Shown here piece by piece: positions 61,104 to 64,000 of a DNA stretch of 64,000 bases. The stretch is from positions 26,390 through 90,389 of the forward strand of contig CAVHZH010000001.1 of assembly GCA_963640395.1 (NCBI GenBank). Reading direction: 5' to 3'. Source of the stretch: W0P33-017 sp963640395 (GTDB lineage: Bacteria; Bacillota; Clostridia; Lachnospirales; Lachnospiraceae). The translations under genes and the position numbers were made by a program. Under the pieces are notes generated by a model. The model did not search any database. It had not been told where the DNA came from and worked only from the letters and a program-made list of their open reading frames with translations. Numbering within the stretch: position 1 is the stretch's first letter; every line of letters starts with the position of its first letter.

Positions 61104-62189
61104 TTACTTCTTTGTAATGAAGCCCTGTGCCTTCAAGGTCTCTGCGCACAGTACCGCACCGCCTGCCGCGCCACGCAGTGTATTGTGTGAAAGTCCGACA
61201 AACTTCCAGTCATAAACGCTGTCCTCTCTCAGCCGTCCGATGCTGACACCCATACCATTTTCATAATCGACATCCAATGTTACCTGCGGGCGGTTATCCT
61301 CCTCGAGATACTGGATGAAATGCTTCGGTGCACTCGGCAGGTCAAGCTCCTGCGGAACGCCGGAGAACTCACGCAGCTTTGCGATGAGCTGCTCTTTGGT
61401 CGGTTTCTTTTTGAATTTTACAAATACGGCTGCAGTATGTCCGTTGAGTACCGGCACACGGATGCACTGGCAGGTAATCACCGGTGTAGCTGCAGGTACG
61501 ATCACGCCGTCCTTTACCTCACCCCATACACGTAAGGGCTCTTTCTCGCTCTTTTCTTCCTCTCCGCCGATATACGGGATAATATTTCCCTCCATCTCGG
61601 GCCAGTCCTTAAAGGTCTTTCCTGCGCCGGAGATCGCCTGATAGGTCGTAGCGACAACCTCATACGGCTCGAACTCCTTCCATGCGGTCAGCGCCGGTGT
61701 GTAGCTCTGGATGGAGCAGTTCGGCTTTACTGCGATGAATCCGCGCTTTGTGCCTAGACGCTTTTTCTGTGACTCGATCACTGCAAAATGATCTGCGTTG
61801 ATCTCCGGAATGACCATCGGTACATCCGGTGTCCAGCGGTGTGCGCTGTTGTTCGATACGACCGGCGTCTCGGTCTTTGCATATGCTTCCTCGATCGCAC
61901 GGATCTCATCCTTTGTCATGTCTACCGCACTGAATACAAAATCAACCTCCGAAGCGACTGCCTCTACCTCGTTGACATTTTTTACAACAATATTTTTCAC
62001 TGCCTCCGGCATCGGTGTCGTCATTTTCCAACGTCCGCCGACTGCCTGCTCATAAGTCTGACCTGCGCTGCGCGGGCTGGCTGCGATCGTAGTCACCTCA
62101 AACCACGGATGATTCTCCAAGATAGAAATGAATCGCTGTCCGACCATTCCGGTTCCGCCTAAAATACCTACTTTTAATTTTTCACTCAT
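61104..62189 (-). CDS. asd: Aspartate-semialdehyde dehydrogenase
   Basis: 361 aa from ATG 62189 (AAGGAG-type site); an in-frame start at 62225 adds 12 unlikely residues. NADP-binding KVGILGGTGMVGQRFISILE, catalytic cysteine in VKPNCSIQSYTPALT, and YQAISGAGKTFKDWPEM plus HTAAVFVKFKKKPTKEQLIA for substrate and dimer contacts. It reduces aspartyl phosphate to aspartate semialdehyde for lysine, threonine and methionine synthesis. The PNCSIQ pattern and length are those of the archaeal/fungal-type ASADH family rather than the enteric type. Own promoter and terminator, so monocistronic. Confidence 0.95.
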   Translation of the reverse strand: MSEKLKVGILGGTGMVGQRFISILENHPWFEVTTIAASPRSAGQTYEQAVGGRWKMTTPMPEAVKNIVVKNVNEVEAVASEVDFVFSAVDMTKDEIRAIEEAYAKTETPVVSNNSAHRWTPDVPMVIPEINADHFAVIESQKKRLGTKRGFIAVKPNCSIQSYTPALTAWKEFEPYEVVATTYQAISGAGKTFKDWPEMEGNIIPYIGGEEEKSEKEPLRVWGEVKDGVIVPAATPVITCQCIRVPVLNGHTAAVFVKFKKKPTKEQLIAKLREFSGVPQELDLPSAPKHFIQYLEEDNRPQVTLDVDYENGMGVSIGRLREDSVYDWKFVGLSHNTLRGAAGGAVLCAETLKAQGFITKK

Positions 62190-62307
62190 CGTTCGATAAT
62201 CTCCTTCTGATCTGTGACCGCGCATCCTGTCCTCTGTCGTCCGCCGCAGATTCGTTTTTCTTTATTTGTCTCAGTCCGTCTATCGCGGACATCTGTATTT
62301 CTTGTAT

Positions 62308-62336
62308 ATACTAATACAACCTGCACAAAAAATCAA
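62308..62336 (-). promoter_or_regulatory. Probable asd promoter
   Basis: TTGATT (62331-62336), 17-base spacer, TAGTAT (62308-62313). The leader to the ATG is about 115 bases and contains no obvious riboswitch. Confidence 0.6.
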
Positions 62337-62370
62337 CCCAAAATTTATCTAATTTTACGTAACAGTTCAG

Positions 62371-62431
62371 CCATGACTTAAAAAACGAGGACATCATGCT
62401 TGCATGGATGGAATCGTTTGATAAGTCATGG
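62371..62431. repeat. Long imperfect palindrome between argH and asd
   Basis: Outer arms CCATGACTTA (62371-62380) and TAAGTCATGG (62422-62431), inner arms AAACGA/TCGTTT and a central CATGC/GCATG. No T-run, no gene. Probably a repetitive extragenic palindrome or an RNA end structure after argH. Confidence 0.65.
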
Positions 62432-62464
62432 GGTGAGCGCCAGATTATGAGCAAAGATAGATGA

Positions 62465-63853
<1,389 letters not shown>

Positions 63854-64000
63854 AATTGTGTTCTCCTTTATGTTTATGCTTTGTGTTTAAATAATTGTGA
63901 AGCTATATGTTATATTTTTTTGGTCATGCGCGCACATGTATCGCGCAGGCACGCTCCCGCTACTTGTCGCTGGCAGTGGTACATAAGCGACCAGACCACG
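63854..64000 (-). other. Non-coding region upstream of argH
   Basis: 147 bases. Contains a GC-rich inverted repeat (GCGCG near 63928 and CGCGC near 63942) and another short one (GTCGCT/AGCGAC near 63960-63990). The AT-rich part near the gene could hold a promoter, but no convincing -35/-10 pair was found. Confidence 0.4.

Noticed and set aside
61190..62464. Lysine or SAM riboswitch before asd
   Set aside because: The leader shows no conserved riboswitch core; only a palindrome with no recognised aptamer pattern.

Overview
The window looks like a chromosome segment of a Gram-positive gut Clostridia, most likely Lachnospiraceae. The evidence is moderate GC, strong GGAGG-type ribosome sites, sigma-A promoters, a NiaR repressor, a GGGtGRT-family gene, and no outer-membrane biogenesis genes. 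Nearly everything is on the minus strand, so transcription runs from high to low coordinates. The only clear plus-strand gene is a diguanylate cyclase at 47.2-48.3 kb.

Layout in transcription order. 64-58 kb is housekeeping: argH, asd, topB and a left-handed beta-helix acyltransferase. 58.1-53.0 kb holds two tandem copies of a two-gene cassette, a tandem-GNAT protein followed by a Gln-rich protein of about 520 aa. 52.8-51.1 kb is a NifU-like/GGGtGRT operon behind a perfect TTGACA-17-TATAAT promoter. 50.9-48.2 kb is a third cassette: a GNAT protein and a 593-aa protein with a Q-rich N-terminus and a PI3/4-kinase-like catalytic core. 47.2-43.8 kb holds unrelated genes: a MATE exporter, niaR and a PfoR/EIIC-like transporter with a probable NiaR operator. 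43.7-36.3 kb is a fourth cassette: GNAT, a 1846-aa protein with a complete AarF/ABC1 kinase core, and another GNAT.

36.0-4.3 kb is a contractile injection system (CIS) with unusual content. It starts with a baseplate/fibre-associated-like protein and five consecutive membrane or exported proteins: a pseudokinase-like protein, a sensor with a degenerate cyclase domain, a MORN protein, a TolC-like coiled-coil protein and a 1010-aa Gly/Ser-linker protein. The particle genes follow: DUF4255 cap, an unknown protein, DUF4280/PAAR-like tip, sheath, tube, a tail assembly protein, a DUF6760-like peptide, a second tube-like protein with about 340 residues of repeats, an 838-aa Q/E-rich coiled coil, two CIS-tube/LysM-adaptor-like proteins, gp27-like hub, gp5-like spike, gp25, two baseplate J proteins and a tail-protein-I homologue. 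There is no capsid, portal, terminase, integrase or lysis gene, so this is not a prophage. No AAA+ ATPase and no TssJLM/TssK are visible either. 4.2-1 kb is a separate operon with its own promoter: a STAS anti-anti-sigma factor, a MATE transporter fused to an anti-sigma-type ATPase domain, a GNAT protein and a Cache-domain sensor cut by the window edge.

Interpretation (inference): the particle and its membrane module form a Gram-positive CIS. The Q-rich kinase-like and unknown proteins are candidate cargo, and the GNAT protein next to each one is a candidate dedicated partner (adaptor, modifier or immunity factor). The recurrent GNAT-plus-large-Q-rich-protein cassette and the repeat-extended tube protein are the features I consider most likely to be new.
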